In this document: positions 34,960 through 43,431 of the stretch, piece after piece
Layout: every line of letters begins with the position of its first letter
How positions within the stretch are numbered: position 1 is the stretch's first letter
Source: Rubellimicrobium sp. CFH 75288
GTDB lineage: Bacteria; Pseudomonadota; Alphaproteobacteria; Rhodobacterales; Rhodobacteraceae
DNA length: 64,000 bases
Assembly: GCF_009904055.1 (NCBI RefSeq)
Contig: NZ_WYDP01000001.1
Span: 434,001-498,000 of the forward strand
Direction: 5' to 3'
Made by a program: the position numbers and the translations under genes
The notes under the pieces: model-generated
What the model saw: only the letters and a program-made list of their open reading frames with translations
Database searches by the model: none
Told to the model about the DNA's origin: nothing

Positions 34960-34995
34960 GTCGTCTCCCTCCCGTTCTGCGCCCGCGGGCGCGCT

Positions 34996-35904
34996 TCACT
35001 TGACGTAAGGCCGCAGGACGTCCCGTGCCAACAGAAAACCGCGCCGGACCGCCTCCTCCGAGCCCTCGAAGCGTCGGTCCTCGTGCTCGATGACGACGGG
35101 GCCGTCGTAGCCCGCCCGGTAGAGGCCGGAGAAGAACGCGCCCCAGTCCACGTCGCCCAGACCCGGCATCCGCGGCACCTGCCAGCCGCGTCCGGCGCTC
35201 ATCACGCCGTTCTCGTAGAGGCCGTCGCGGTCGATCATCACGTCCTTGGCGTGGACATGGACCATCCGGGACCCGAACTCCCGGATGAAGCGGCCGATGT
35301 CGATCATCTGCCAGACGAGGTGGGAGGGATCGAAGTTCATCCCGACCCCGTCCCATTCGAGGATCCGCCGCCAGATGCGGGGGGAATAGGCGATGTTGTG
35401 GCCGCCGGGCCATTCGTCGCGCGAGAAGATCATCGGGCAGTTCTCGAAGGCGAGCGTGACCCCGTGATCGCGCGCATGGGCGATCGCCTCGGGCCAGATC
35501 GCCTCCGCACGGCTCCAGTTCTCGTCGAGGTCGAGATGGCGGTCGCCTCCCAGGAAGGTGTTGACCACCCCCACCCCGAGAAGCGCGGCCGCCTCCACGA
35601 CCCGCCGCAGGTGGGCGAAGGCGGCCTCGCGCACCGCAGCGTCGGGATGGAGCGGGTTGGGATAGTAGCCGAGCCCCGAGATCGACAGCCCGCGCCCGCG
35701 CAGGGCGTCCGCGATCTCGGCCGCTTCCTCGCGCCCCATCGTGCCGATGGGCAGATGCGCCGTGCCGGCATAGCGCCGCGCCTCGGCCCCCTCGCGCGGC
35801 CAGCAGGCGATCTCGAGCGTCTCGAACCCGACCGCGGCAGCCCAGTCTGCGACCTCGGACAGCGTGCGGTCGGGGAAGGGGGCGGTGAGCAGGCCGAGCT
35901 TCAT
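34996..35904 (-). CDS. Sugar phosphate isomerase/epimerase (AP-endonuclease-2 TIM barrel)
   Basis: 302 residues. TIM-barrel start MKLGLLTAPFPDRTLSEVADW and FETLEIACWP; metal-site residues are in LAFENCPMIFS (Glu), GMNFDPSHLVWQ (Asp/His), MVHVHAKDV (His/His) and VVIEHEDRRF (Glu). Relatives include IolE/IolI inosose enzymes, xylose isomerase-like epimerases and 3-keto-glycoside enzymes. The ATG has AGGAGA upstream and overlaps the stop of the preceding oxidoreductase (ATGA), so the pair probably acts in sequence. Confidence 0.92.
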   Translation of the reverse strand: MKLGLLTAPFPDRTLSEVADWAAAVGFETLEIACWPREGAEARRYAGTAHLPIGTMGREEAAEIADALRGRGLSISGLGYYPNPLHPDAAVREAAFAHLRRVVEAAALLGVGVVNTFLGGDRHLDLDENWSRAEAIWPEAIAHARDHGVTLAFENCPMIFSRDEWPGGHNIAYSPRIWRRILEWDGVGMNFDPSHLVWQMIDIGRFIREFGSRMVHVHAKDVMIDRDGLYENGVMSAGRGWQVPRMPGLGDVDWGAFFSGLYRAGYDGPVVIEHEDRRFEGSEEAVRRGFLLARDVLRPYVK

Positions 35905-37088
35905 GGCGTTCTCCTCTCGGTCCGGGGCTGGGCGGGGGGTCTGCCGGGTTCGCCTGCGGCCAGATCGATCCAGCGGCCCGTGCGCGCGCTGTCGGCCGCG
36001 GCGTCCAGAAGGCGCATCATGCGGTGGCCGTCGGCGAAGTCGGCCCAAGCTGCTGCCGGGCTGCGGCGGCCCGCGGCGATGTCGGCATAGATCGCGGCGA
36101 ACAGGGCACGGAAGCTGTCGGCAAAGCCTTCGGCATGACCGCCAGGCAGGCTTGTGGCCGCACGGCCCTCGGCATTGAGCAGCGACGGGTCGCGCAGCAG
36201 CAGGCTGCTCGGCCCCTCGCGCCGGCCGATCCAGAGCCGGTCGGGGTCCTCTCCCTCCCAGGCGAGGGTGGCCTCTGCGCCCGCGATCTCCCAGCGGATG
36301 GCGTTCTTGCGGCCGGGGCTGACCTGGCTGACCGAGAGCGATCCCCGCGCGCCGCCGGGAAAGCGCAGAAGGACGAGGCCCACATCCTCCGTCCGGACGC
36401 GGACGCGCTCGCCGCCGCCGCGGTCGCGGGCAAAGGTCTCCACCGGCCCGGCGGGACGCAGGCGCTCGGGCAGCAGGGTGGCGAGATCCGCAAAGATCGC
36501 CTCGGGCCAGAGGCCCGAGAGGTGACAGACGAGGTCGATCCAGTGCGTCCCGATGTCGCCGAGCGCCCGGAGCCCTCCGCCCTCGGACGGATCGAGCCGC
36601 CAGTTCCAGTCCTCCTCGCGCGAGAGCCAGTCCTGGTGATAGGCGCCGGTCATCAGGCGGACCGGTCCGATCTCGCCCCCCGCCACCAGGCCGCGCGCAT
36701 GCCGGTTGAGCGGATAGAAGCGGATGTTGTGGCACAGGGCGGCGATCCGTCCGCTGCGACCGGCGAGGTCCACCAGCTCGGCCGACTGGGCCGAGTCCAT
36801 TGCCAGAGGCTTTTCGCAGACGACGTGGCGGCCGGCGCGCAGGATAGCGGACACCTGCGGATGGTGCAGGCGATTGGGCGAGGTGACATGGACCACCTCC
36901 ACTGCCGGATCGGCCAGAAGGTCCTCGAGCGTCGCATAGGCGCGCGGCAGGCCCCAGGCGGCGGCCCGCTCCGCCCCGCGGGCGGGGCTGCTGCCCAGAA
37001 GCCCCCGCACCGGGATGCCCAGGCGGCGGAGGGCGTCGAGATGCACCGCCCCGATGAAGCCGGTCCCGATCAGTGCGGCGCCCGTCAT
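35901..37088 (-). CDS. Gfo/Idh/MocA-family oxidoreductase (classical)
   Basis: 395 residues, slightly longer than average. Rossmann start GAALIGTGFIGAVHLDALR, VVCEKPLAMDSAQS with the EKP lysine, and catalytic GGGLRALGDIGTHWIDL with Asp and His. Of the three family members in this operon it is the one with a fully canonical active site. The last ~25 residues are Pro/Arg-rich and probably disordered. Coupled by ATGA to the TIM-barrel gene. Confidence 0.92.
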   Translation of the reverse strand: MTGAALIGTGFIGAVHLDALRRLGIPVRGLLGSSPARGAERAAAWGLPRAYATLEDLLADPAVEVVHVTSPNRLHHPQVSAILRAGRHVVCEKPLAMDSAQSAELVDLAGRSGRIAALCHNIRFYPLNRHARGLVAGGEIGPVRLMTGAYHQDWLSREEDWNWRLDPSEGGGLRALGDIGTHWIDLVCHLSGLWPEAIFADLATLLPERLRPAGPVETFARDRGGGERVRVRTEDVGLVLLRFPGGARGSLSVSQVSPGRKNAIRWEIAGAEATLAWEGEDPDRLWIGRREGPSSLLLRDPSLLNAEGRAATSLPGGHAEGFADSFRALFAAIYADIAAGRRSPAAAWADFADGHRMMRLLDAAADSARTGRWIDLAAGEPGRPPAQPRTERRTP

Positions 37089-37095
37089 CGCCCCC

Positions 37096-37821
37096 TCAGC
37101 TCACCGAATAGCCGCCGTCCACGGGCAGGCAGACCCCCGTGACAAAGGCCGCTGCGGAGGAGGCAAGAAACAGGACCGCGCCCGCGATGTCCTCGGGCTC
37201 GCCCCAGCGGCCCAGCGGCGTGCGCGCCGCGACGGCCGCGACGTGGGCCGGATCGGTGCGCGACCGCGCCGACTGCTCCGTGACCACAAAGCCCGGCGCG
37301 ACCGCGTTCACGCGGATGCCGTCGGGCGCCCAGGCGATGGCGAGCGACCGGGTCAGCTGGGCCACGCCGGCCTTGCTCGCCCCGTAGGCCGGGTTCCGCG
37401 GGCTGCCGAAGATCGCGTACATGGAGGCGAGGTTGACCACGCAGCCGCCCGAGGCCCGCAGATGCGGATGGAAGGCGAGAGCGGTGCGGAACGTCCCGAA
37501 CAGGTTCACATCCACCACGCGGGCGAAGAAGGCGGGGTCCATCTCCTCGCCGCGCGCGGTGATGGCGGCGCAGTTCACGAGCACGTCGAGTTCCGGCAGC
37601 GCCGCGGCCAGGTCCCCGATCGCGGCGCCATCCGTCACGTCGAGCCGCCGATAGGCAAAGCGGCCGCGATCGGGTTCCGCCGGCTCCTCCTCCAGGCCGG
37701 TGATCGTGACGGCGGCGCCGGCCGCGGCAAAGGCGCGGGCGATGGCCGCCCCGATCCCGGCGCGGCTGGCGCCGATCACGAGCACCCGGGCGCCCTCGAA
37801 GTTCCAGTGCGGCGCGGCCAT
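37096..37821 (-). CDS. Short-chain dehydrogenase/reductase
   Basis: 241 residues. Cofactor loop LVIGASRAGIGAAIARAF, NCAA motif (LVNCAAITARG), catalytic Ser in VVNLASMYAIFGS and YGASK (YxxxK), and the C-terminal FVTGVCLPVDGGYS. Likely an NAD(P)-dependent sugar or polyol dehydrogenase. A weak promoter may precede it within the operon. Confidence 0.93.
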   Translation of the reverse strand: MAAPHWNFEGARVLVIGASRAGIGAAIARAFAAAGAAVTITGLEEEPAEPDRGRFAYRRLDVTDGAAIGDLAAALPELDVLVNCAAITARGEEMDPAFFARVVDVNLFGTFRTALAFHPHLRASGGCVVNLASMYAIFGSPRNPAYGASKAGVAQLTRSLAIAWAPDGIRVNAVAPGFVVTEQSARSRTDPAHVAAVAARTPLGRWGEPEDIAGAVLFLASSAAAFVTGVCLPVDGGYSVS

Positions 37822-37840
37822 GATCCGTCTCCCCCCGGCC

Positions 37841-37869
37841 CATCATGGCGCGCGCCGCCCGTGGTGCAA
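37841..37869 (-). promoter_or_regulatory. Possible internal promoter within the sugar operon
   Basis: On the minus strand TTGCAC (37869-37864), a 17-bp spacer and ATGATG (37846-37841) lie between the RpiR gene and the SDR gene, upstream of the latter's GGGGGGAGA ribosome site. The -10 is poor, so confidence is low; it would let catabolic genes be expressed separately from the regulator. Confidence 0.25.
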
Positions 37870-37877
37870 GGACTTTT

Positions 37878-38777
37878 TCATTCCTCATGGGAGCGAACAT
37901 TCCGTTTCGCCTCCGGCGTCGTCTCGGCACGCCCCAGCCGGCGTGCCACGCTGGCGATCAGCGTCTGGCAGAGCACCAGCGCGGGCACCTGGGAGCGGAA
38001 ATGACCGAGACGGGCCTCCTTGACGTAGAGCACGTGCCGCGCGGGCGGGACCACGGGGCTCAGGGGGTTGTCGGTGACGGCGAGGACCGCATGTCCGGCA
38101 GCGGCCGCGTGGCGCGCGATCTCGACCGTCTCGGGTGTATAGTCGTCGAAGGTCAGGGCGAGAAGGACGTCCCCCGGCGCCATGGCCGCAACCTGCTCGG
38201 CCCGCATGGCGCCGAGATTGTCGACGAGATGGGCGCGCTTGCCCGACCGTGCGAGGCCGTAGACGGCATAGGCCCCGATCCCGAAGGCCCCGCGGGCCGC
38301 CGCCACATGGACCGCTCCCGCCTGCACCAGCGCCTCCACCGCCGCCCCGAGCGCCGCACGGTCGAGCCCCTCCTCGATCCGCAGGAGCGAGCCCACGGCC
38401 GCAGCGACGAGCCCCTCGAACAGACGGCCGGGATCGTCCAGGTCGGCCTCGTCCACGGGGGCCGCGCGCAGCGCGGCGAGGCGGTCGGCAAAGGGCAGGC
38501 GCGGGCCGAGAAGGCGCTCGCGGAACAGCGCCTGCAGGTCGGAGAACCCGCCGAGTCCCATCTCCTGCGCAAAGCGCGTGATCGTCGCGGGCGTCACCCC
38601 GGCGCGGGCGGCGAGCCGGACGATGGAGCTGACCGCGACATCCTCGGGGTGGTTGAGGAGAAAGTGCGCCACCTCGGCATGGCGCCGGCTGAGGCGGTCG
38701 CCGCGCGCGACGATTGCCGCCACGAGGCCGTCATAGTCGCGGATGGGCTCCTCGGCCGGACGGTCGGGAGCGCTCAT
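37878..38777 (-). CDS. RpiR-family transcriptional regulator (HTH + SIS)
   Basis: 299 residues from the ATG at 38777, which overlaps the preceding SDR stop (ATGA). The N-terminal HTH_6 domain has VSSIVRLAARAGVTPATITR and FAQEMGLGGFSDLQALF; the C-terminal SIS domain (about residues 115-270, e.g. VHVAAARGAFGIGAYAVYGL) binds a sugar phosphate. It most likely controls this operon in response to an intermediate. Confidence 0.93.
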   Translation of the reverse strand: MSAPDRPAEEPIRDYDGLVAAIVARGDRLSRRHAEVAHFLLNHPEDVAVSSIVRLAARAGVTPATITRFAQEMGLGGFSDLQALFRERLLGPRLPFADRLAALRAAPVDEADLDDPGRLFEGLVAAAVGSLLRIEEGLDRAALGAAVEALVQAGAVHVAAARGAFGIGAYAVYGLARSGKRAHLVDNLGAMRAEQVAAMAPGDVLLALTFDDYTPETVEIARHAAAAGHAVLAVTDNPLSPVVPPARHVLYVKEARLGHFRSQVPALVLCQTLIASVARRLGRAETTPEAKRNVRSHEE

Positions 38778-39556
38778 GGGGGCGGAGCTCCGGCGATCCA
38801 CTGCTCGAGGTCGATGATCGCGCCGGTGAGCGGCACCGAGGCGTCCGAGAGCAGGAAGACGACCAGCCGCGCCACCTCCTCGGGGGCGATGAGGCGGCCC
38901 AGCGGCAGGCGGGCGGCCGCGCGCTCGGCCCAGTCCTCCCCCTGCCCCAGCGTCTCCGCCTGCATCCGGTGTTCGGCCTCGGTGGCGACCCAGCCCAGAT
39001 TGATGCCGTTGGCGCGGATGCGGTCGCGCAGATGGGCATGGGCGACGTTGCGCGTGAGGGCGAGCAGGGCGGCCTTGCTCGCAGCATAGGGGCCGAGGTC
39101 GGGCGCCCCGCCATGGGCGTGCATGGACAGGATGTTGACGATGGCGCCCGGCGCGCCGCGCGCGCGAAGATGGGCCAGAAGCGCCGACATCAGCAGAAAG
39201 GGCGCCCGGGCGTTGACGGCCAGAAGCGCGTCCCAGGTCCCGGCCGAGCCCTCGATCACCGAGCCCCGCGTGGTCAGGCCGGCCGCATTCACCAGCCCGT
39301 CGAGACGGCCCAGCCGGTCGAGGGCACGAGCGGCGGCATCGCGCGCCTGCCCGCTCTGCGCCAGGTCCGCCTCGATCGCCTCGGTCCGGCAGAAGGCCGC
39401 CAGCTCGTCGGCCATGCGGCGACAGCCGGGCCCGTCGCGATCCACCAGGGCGAGCGCGCCCGCCCCCGACCGGGCAGCCTGCCGCGCCACGGCGGCGCCG
39501 ATCCCGCTGGCCGCACCGGTCACGAGGACGGCCGCGCCGCCGAGCTCTGCCTTCAT
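38774..39556 (-). CDS. Short-chain dehydrogenase/reductase, first gene of the sugar operon
   Basis: 260 residues. VLVTGAASGIGAAVARQAA, LVNAAGLTTRG, IVNILSMHAHGG (Ser) and YAASKAALLAL (Tyr-Lys) are the classical SDR motifs. AGGGAG lies about 8 nt before the ATG. Its sequence differs clearly from the second SDR, so it probably catalyses a different step or substrate. Confidence 0.93.
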   Translation of the reverse strand: MKAELGGAAVLVTGAASGIGAAVARQAARSGAGALALVDRDGPGCRRMADELAAFCRTEAIEADLAQSGQARDAAARALDRLGRLDGLVNAAGLTTRGSVIEGSAGTWDALLAVNARAPFLLMSALLAHLRARGAPGAIVNILSMHAHGGAPDLGPYAASKAALLALTRNVAHAHLRDRIRANGINLGWVATEAEHRMQAETLGQGEDWAERAAARLPLGRLIAPEEVARLVVFLLSDASVPLTGAIIDLEQWIAGAPPP

Positions 39557-39590
39557 CGCGACGCTCCCTGTCCGGTCCGCCCCCCGTCCC

Positions 39591-39619
39591 GGTCTAGGGC
39601 GCGGGCGCCGTTGCGTAAA
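39591..39619 (-). promoter_or_regulatory. Putative promoter of the sugar operon
   Basis: On the minus strand TTTACG (39619-39614), a 17-bp spacer and TAGACC (39596-39591) lie about 35 nt upstream of the first SDR start. It is the only reasonable match in the divergent region 39557-39697. No clear RpiR dyad was found. Confidence 0.35.
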
Positions 39620-39697
39620 GCCGCCGGGGACGGGCTCGCCAGACGGGGCGGGATGATGTTTGCTCGGGCGCCGATCCCCGTGCCCGTCCCGGAGGAG

Positions 39698-39772
39698 ATG
39701 ACCATGCCGAGGCCCCTGCCCTGTCGCCGGTTCCGCATCCGGATCGCCCCGGCGGAGGACCGCCGCGCATGA
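39698..39772 (+). other. Short ORF (24 codons) coupled to the metallo-hydrolase gene
   Basis: An ATG preceded directly by GGAGGAG opens the frame MTMPRPLPCRRFRIRIAPAE and four more residues; its TGA overlaps the ATG of the downstream hydrolase (ATGA at 39769-39772). Arg/Pro-rich, no domain. Likely either a translated leader peptide or simply an upstream ORF; the strong ribosome site argues that it is translated. Confidence 0.4.
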
Positions 39773-40767
39773 GGCGGCGCAACCCCTATCACCGGGGCCC
39801 CGTCACTCCCCATTTCGACGGGCTCCGCTTCCGCTCCCATCCCGTGCCGCGGCGGGGTCTGCGCGCGGCGCTGCGCTTCGTGCGGGGGCAGATCGCGCGG
39901 CGCTGGCCCGACCTGCCGCTGCCCGTGACGCCAGACCGCCCGCCGACCCGCAGCGAGGCCCTGCGCATCGTCCCGATCGGACATTCGAGCCTCCTCGTGC
40001 AGCTCGCGGGGCTGAACCTTCTGATCGATCCGGTCTTTGCCGAGCGGCTGGGGCCGGGCGGCCGGGCGGGACCCAGGCGGGCCCATCCGCCGGGCCTGCG
40101 CTGGGAGGACCTGCCCCCCATCGACGCCGTGCTCGTGACGCACAATCACTGGGACCATCTGGAGGCGCCGACGCTGGCCCGGCTGTGGCGCCGCTTCGGG
40201 GCGCGCGTGCTCACGCCGCTCGGCAACGACGCGATCATCCGCCGCGCCGATCCGGCCATCCCGGTGCGCAGCCTCGACTGGGGCGAGAGCGAACCCCTGG
40301 GCGAGCGGCTCGCCGTGCATTGCGTGCCGTCCTACCACTGGTCCGCCCGGGGCCTCTGGGACCGCCGCATGGCGCTCTGGGGCTCGTTCGTCGTCACGGA
40401 TGCACGAACGGGGGGCGTGCTCTACCATGTGGGCGACACCGCCTATGGCGACGGGCGCATCTTCCGCGACGTGCGCCGGCGGTTCGGTCCGCCTCATGCC
40501 GCGCTCATTCCCATCGGCGCCTACGAGCCGCGCTGGTTCGTGGGCCACGAGCATGTGGACCCGGCCGAGGCCGTGCGCATCCTGCTCGACTGCGAGGCGG
40601 AACGGGCCTTCGGCCATCACTGGGGGACGTTCCAGCTCACCTGGGAGGGGCGCGAGGACCCGCCCCGCGCCCTGGACCGGGCGCTTGCGGAGGCCGGGGT
40701 GCCGCCGGAGCGGTTCCGCCCGCTGCATCCCGGCCTGGCCGTGGAGCCCCCCTGGCCCGCGCGCTGA
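39769..40767 (+). CDS. Metallo-beta-lactamase-fold hydrolase (NAPE-PLD/UlaG-like)
   Basis: 332 residues. The N-terminal NPYHRGPVTPHFDGLRF is a family marker; zinc ligands are in VTHNHWDHLE, VPSYHWSARG, LYHVGDTAYGDG and FGHHWGTFQL. Such proteins hydrolyse lipid or lactone-like substrates at the membrane or in the cytoplasm; no signal peptide is seen. Translation is probably coupled to the short ORF before it. Ends 8 nt from the convergent DUF2793 gene. Confidence 0.9.
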   Translation: MRRRNPYHRGPVTPHFDGLRFRSHPVPRRGLRAALRFVRGQIARRWPDLPLPVTPDRPPTRSEALRIVPIGHSSLLVQLAGLNLLIDPVFAERLGPGGRAGPRRAHPPGLRWEDLPPIDAVLVTHNHWDHLEAPTLARLWRRFGARVLTPLGNDAIIRRADPAIPVRSLDWGESEPLGERLAVHCVPSYHWSARGLWDRRMALWGSFVVTDARTGGVLYHVGDTAYGDGRIFRDVRRRFGPPHAALIPIGAYEPRWFVGHEHVDPAEAVRILLDCEAERAFGHHWGTFQLTWEGREDPPRALDRALAEAGVPPERFRPLHPGLAVEPPWPAR

Positions 40768-40775
40768 GGGGGCCA

Positions 40776-41897
40776 TCACGCCCACCGTCCGATCGCCACC
40801 GCCGAACCCGTGCGGCTGTTGACCGAGGCCGGCGCGAAGAAGGCGATCTGGGCGCTGAGCGCATCGACCGGCCGGGCCACCATCCAGTGCGTGAAGAGGG
40901 CATTGCCGTTGGACGGCAGGACGGCCAGCGGCATGTCGGCGGCAAAGGGGACCGGAAAGGTCCAGGTGAAGCTGCCCGAGCGGAAGATCGCCCCCGTCGC
41001 GGTGGTCACATGGGCCGTGAAGACGGGGCTGAGACAGATCTGGGTGCCGTCGGCCCAGCGGATGTATTCGCCGCCCGCACCGGACCCGCGCTCGATCACC
41101 GCTCCCGCCGGCTGGCCTCCGGCCAGCGCGACCGTCCCGAGGATCGATCCCCGCAGCACGGCATCCTGGCTGCGCACGAGGCGGTCGGGCGTGGCGTCCG
41201 CGGGGCCCTGCGTGACGGCCGTGCCGCTGATGGGGCCGTCGATCCCGGCCCCCGCGGGCAGGTGCAGCCGCCCCGTGGCGGGATCGGCCGACAGGACTTC
41301 GGACCAGACCGCGCCGTCGGCGCTGACCTTGAGGGCGAAGCGATCCGACCCCGCTAGCCCCAGTTCGGCCCGGCCCGACCAGTCGCTCTGGAACAGCAGG
41401 CTGGCCGTCCGGGACGGGCCGGCCTTGTTGATCTTGAGCTGATGCCCCTCTCCGTCATGGGTCAGGAGCGTGGCCGGCGCGGCCACCGTCAGGCGGTTCG
41501 CGGCATCGGCCGCCGCGTTGAGGCCGAGCGTGGCAGCCCGCAGCCCCGACGCGGTCCCGTCGCGCCAGGTCGTCCCGTCATGGACGAGATCGAGATCCTC
41601 CGACAGCACACGGGCGCGCCAGCCTGCGCGGGGGGCAAGAAACGTCCACGCCCCGTCCTGGCGGACGGCGATGCGCCCCCCCTGCCCCGCCCAGTCCCCC
41701 CCCGCGGCCGGGGAGACGATGTGGCGCTGACCCTCCTCGGCGGACGCAGGGGGTGCAGGACGGTCGCGATCCTCCACAGCGAGATGCACGATCGCGTCGA
41801 GCAAGCGCAGGGCCTCGTTGTGGGTGACGTGCTTCTGCGCCTGGCCGGGCAGCAGATAGGGCAGGCCGAGATGGGGCGAGGTGTCGGGGTCGGACAT
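40776..41897 (-). CDS. DUF2793 phage-fibre-like protein
   Basis: 373 residues. The N terminus (SPHLGLPYLLPGQAQKHVTH NEAL as a split family marker) is the DUF2793 signature found in phage and gene-transfer-agent related structural proteins of Rhodobacterales. The middle is rich in Ala/Gly with short beta segments (LLFQSDWSGRAELGLAGSD), and the C terminus (ICLSPVFTAHVTTATG...) looks like a fibre tip. No phage neighbours are present. A 6-bp inverted repeat lies upstream at 41947-41963. Confidence 0.82.
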   Translation of the reverse strand: MSDPDTSPHLGLPYLLPGQAQKHVTHNEALRLLDAIVHLAVEDRDRPAPPASAEEGQRHIVSPAAGGDWAGQGGRIAVRQDGAWTFLAPRAGWRARVLSEDLDLVHDGTTWRDGTASGLRAATLGLNAAADAANRLTVAAPATLLTHDGEGHQLKINKAGPSRTASLLFQSDWSGRAELGLAGSDRFALKVSADGAVWSEVLSADPATGRLHLPAGAGIDGPISGTAVTQGPADATPDRLVRSQDAVLRGSILGTVALAGGQPAGAVIERGSGAGGEYIRWADGTQICLSPVFTAHVTTATGAIFRSGSFTWTFPVPFAADMPLAVLPSNGNALFTHWMVARPVDALSAQIAFFAPASVNSRTGSAVAIGRWA

Positions 41898-41946
41898 GGC
41901 GGAGCCTTTCGGACGGGATGCGCGTCGCGTCCCCTTCTGCCGCCGA

Positions 41947-41963
41947 AAGGTTAACGAAACCTT
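41947..41963. promoter_or_regulatory. Inverted repeat upstream of the DUF2793 gene
   Basis: AAGGTT (41947-41952) and AACCTT (41958-41963) flank AACGA; a GTTAAC core is included, which resembles a CtrA half-site. It lies 50 bp upstream of the DUF2793 start and 92 bp upstream of the divergent phosphohexomutase start. Confidence 0.3.
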
Positions 41964-42054
41964 GGGGCACCGCGCGCACCGGCCCCGGTTTGCGCAACGC
42001 CTTGACACCCCCTTGCCGCGGGGCGAATCGGGACGGGGCGGCCGGGAGGGGATC

Positions 42055-43431
42055 ATGGCACCGCGATTCGGCACGAGCGGTCTGCGCGGACTGGTCGCGG
42101 AACTGACACCGGATCTGGTGGCCGACCATGTCCGCGCTTTTCTCCGCGCCTGCCCCGGCGCGCGCGAGATGTGGGTGGGCCAGGACCTGCGCCCCTCCTC
42201 CCCCGGTCTCGCCCGGGCGGTCGCGCAGGCCGCGCGGGGCGAGGGGGTGGCGGTCGTCGAAGCGGGCGCGGTGCCGACCCCGGCGCTGGCGCGCGCGGCG
42301 GCGGAGGCGGGGGCGGCGGCCGTGATGGTGACGGGCAGCCACATCCCGGCCGACCGCAACGGGCTGAAGTTCTACACGCCGCGGGGCGAGATCACCAAGG
42401 CCGAGGAGGGTGCGATCCTGGCGGAACTCGGCGCCCCGCCCGGGGGCCGCGACGCGCCCGCGCGCGCGCAGGCGGGCGTGGCCGAGGCGCACGAGGCGCG
42501 CGTCGCCGCGGCCTGGGGCGAGGGCGCGCTGGCGGGGATGCGGGTCGGCGTGTGGGAGCATTCGACCGTGGCGCGCGACGGGCTGCACCGGGTGCTGCGG
42601 GCGCTGGGGGCCGAGACGGTGGGGCTGGGGCGGTCCGAAATCTTCGTGCCGGTGGACACGGAGGCGGTGGACGCGGAGGCGCGGGCGCGGATCGCGGAAT
42701 GGGTGGGCGCGGAGCGGCTGGATGCGCTCGTGTCGGCCGACGGGGACGCGGACCGGCCGCTGGTGGCGGGCGAGGACGGCGCCATCGTGCCGGGCGACGT
42801 GCTTGGGCCCGTGGCAGCGCGGGCGCTGGGGGCAGAGGTGGTGGTCACGCCCGTCTCCTCCAACGGGCTGGTGGAGGGGATGGGATTCGCCGTGCGGCGC
42901 ACGCGCATCGGCTCGCCCTTCGTGATCGCGGCGATGGAGGCGGAGGCGGGCGCGCGCGTGGCGGGCTACGAGGCCAATGGGGGGTTCCTTTTGGGCTTTG
43001 CCGCGCGGGGGCCGGCAGGGCCGATCGCGCCGCTGATGACGCGCGACGCGCTGGTGCCGATCGTGGCGGGGCTGGCGGCGGCGCGCGAGGCGGGGGGGTT
43101 CTCGGCGCTGCGGCGGGGGCTGCCTGCGCGCTTCACCGCCGCCGACCGGCTGGAGGGGGTGGAGCCCGCGCGGGCGGGCGCCCTTCTGGCGGGGCTGGAG
43201 GACGAGGGCGCGCGGGGGGCGTTCCTGTCGGGGATGGGGCTGCGCGAGGCGGCCCCGCCCGACCGGACGGACGGGTTGCGGATGCGGCTGGAGGGGGGGG
43301 AGGTGCTGCACCTGCGCCCTTCGGGCAACGCACCGGAGTTCCGCGTCTATGCCGAGGCGGGAGACGCGGCGCGGGCGGGGGCGATCCTGCGCGGGGGCCT
43401 TGCGGCGGTGGCGCGGGCGCTGGGCGCCTAG
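42055..43431 (+). CDS. Phosphohexomutase (phosphomannomutase/phosphoglucomutase family)
   Basis: 458 residues from the ATG at 42055 (GGGAGGGG upstream). Starts MAPRFGTSGLRGLVAELTPD; catalytic phospho-Ser loop VTGSHIPADRNGLKFY; metal loop SADGDADRPLV; sugar loop GYEANGGFLLG; phosphate-binding loop RPSGNAPEFRVY (Asn-Ala in place of the common Thr-Glu). It interconverts hexose 1- and 6-phosphates for polysaccharide synthesis. The TGSHIP form differs from the TASHNP of GlmM, so I favour a phosphomannomutase. Its TAG overlaps the next convergent stop (CTAG). Confidence 0.92.
   Translation: MAPRFGTSGLRGLVAELTPDLVADHVRAFLRACPGAREMWVGQDLRPSSPGLARAVAQAARGEGVAVVEAGAVPTPALARAAAEAGAAAVMVTGSHIPADRNGLKFYTPRGEITKAEEGAILAELGAPPGGRDAPARAQAGVAEAHEARVAAAWGEGALAGMRVGVWEHSTVARDGLHRVLRALGAETVGLGRSEIFVPVDTEAVDAEARARIAEWVGAERLDALVSADGDADRPLVAGEDGAIVPGDVLGPVAARALGAEVVVTPVSSNGLVEGMGFAVRRTRIGSPFVIAAMEAEAGARVAGYEANGGFLLGFAARGPAGPIAPLMTRDALVPIVAGLAAAREAGGFSALRRGLPARFTAADRLEGVEPARAGALLAGLEDEGARGAFLSGMGLREAAPPDRTDGLRMRLEGGEVLHLRPSGNAPEFRVYAEAGDAARAGAILRGGLAAVARALGA

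Noticed and set aside
40776-41897. A prophage or complete gene-transfer-agent cluster around the DUF2793 gene
   Set aside because: Neighbours are a metallo-hydrolase and a phosphohexomutase; no capsid, portal, terminase or tail genes are present.
42002-42030. TTGACA upstream of the phosphohexomutase gene as a sigma-70 promoter
   Set aside because: The -35 is perfect, but no -10 hexamer with more than one or two matches exists at 16-18 bp spacing; not reported as a promoter.
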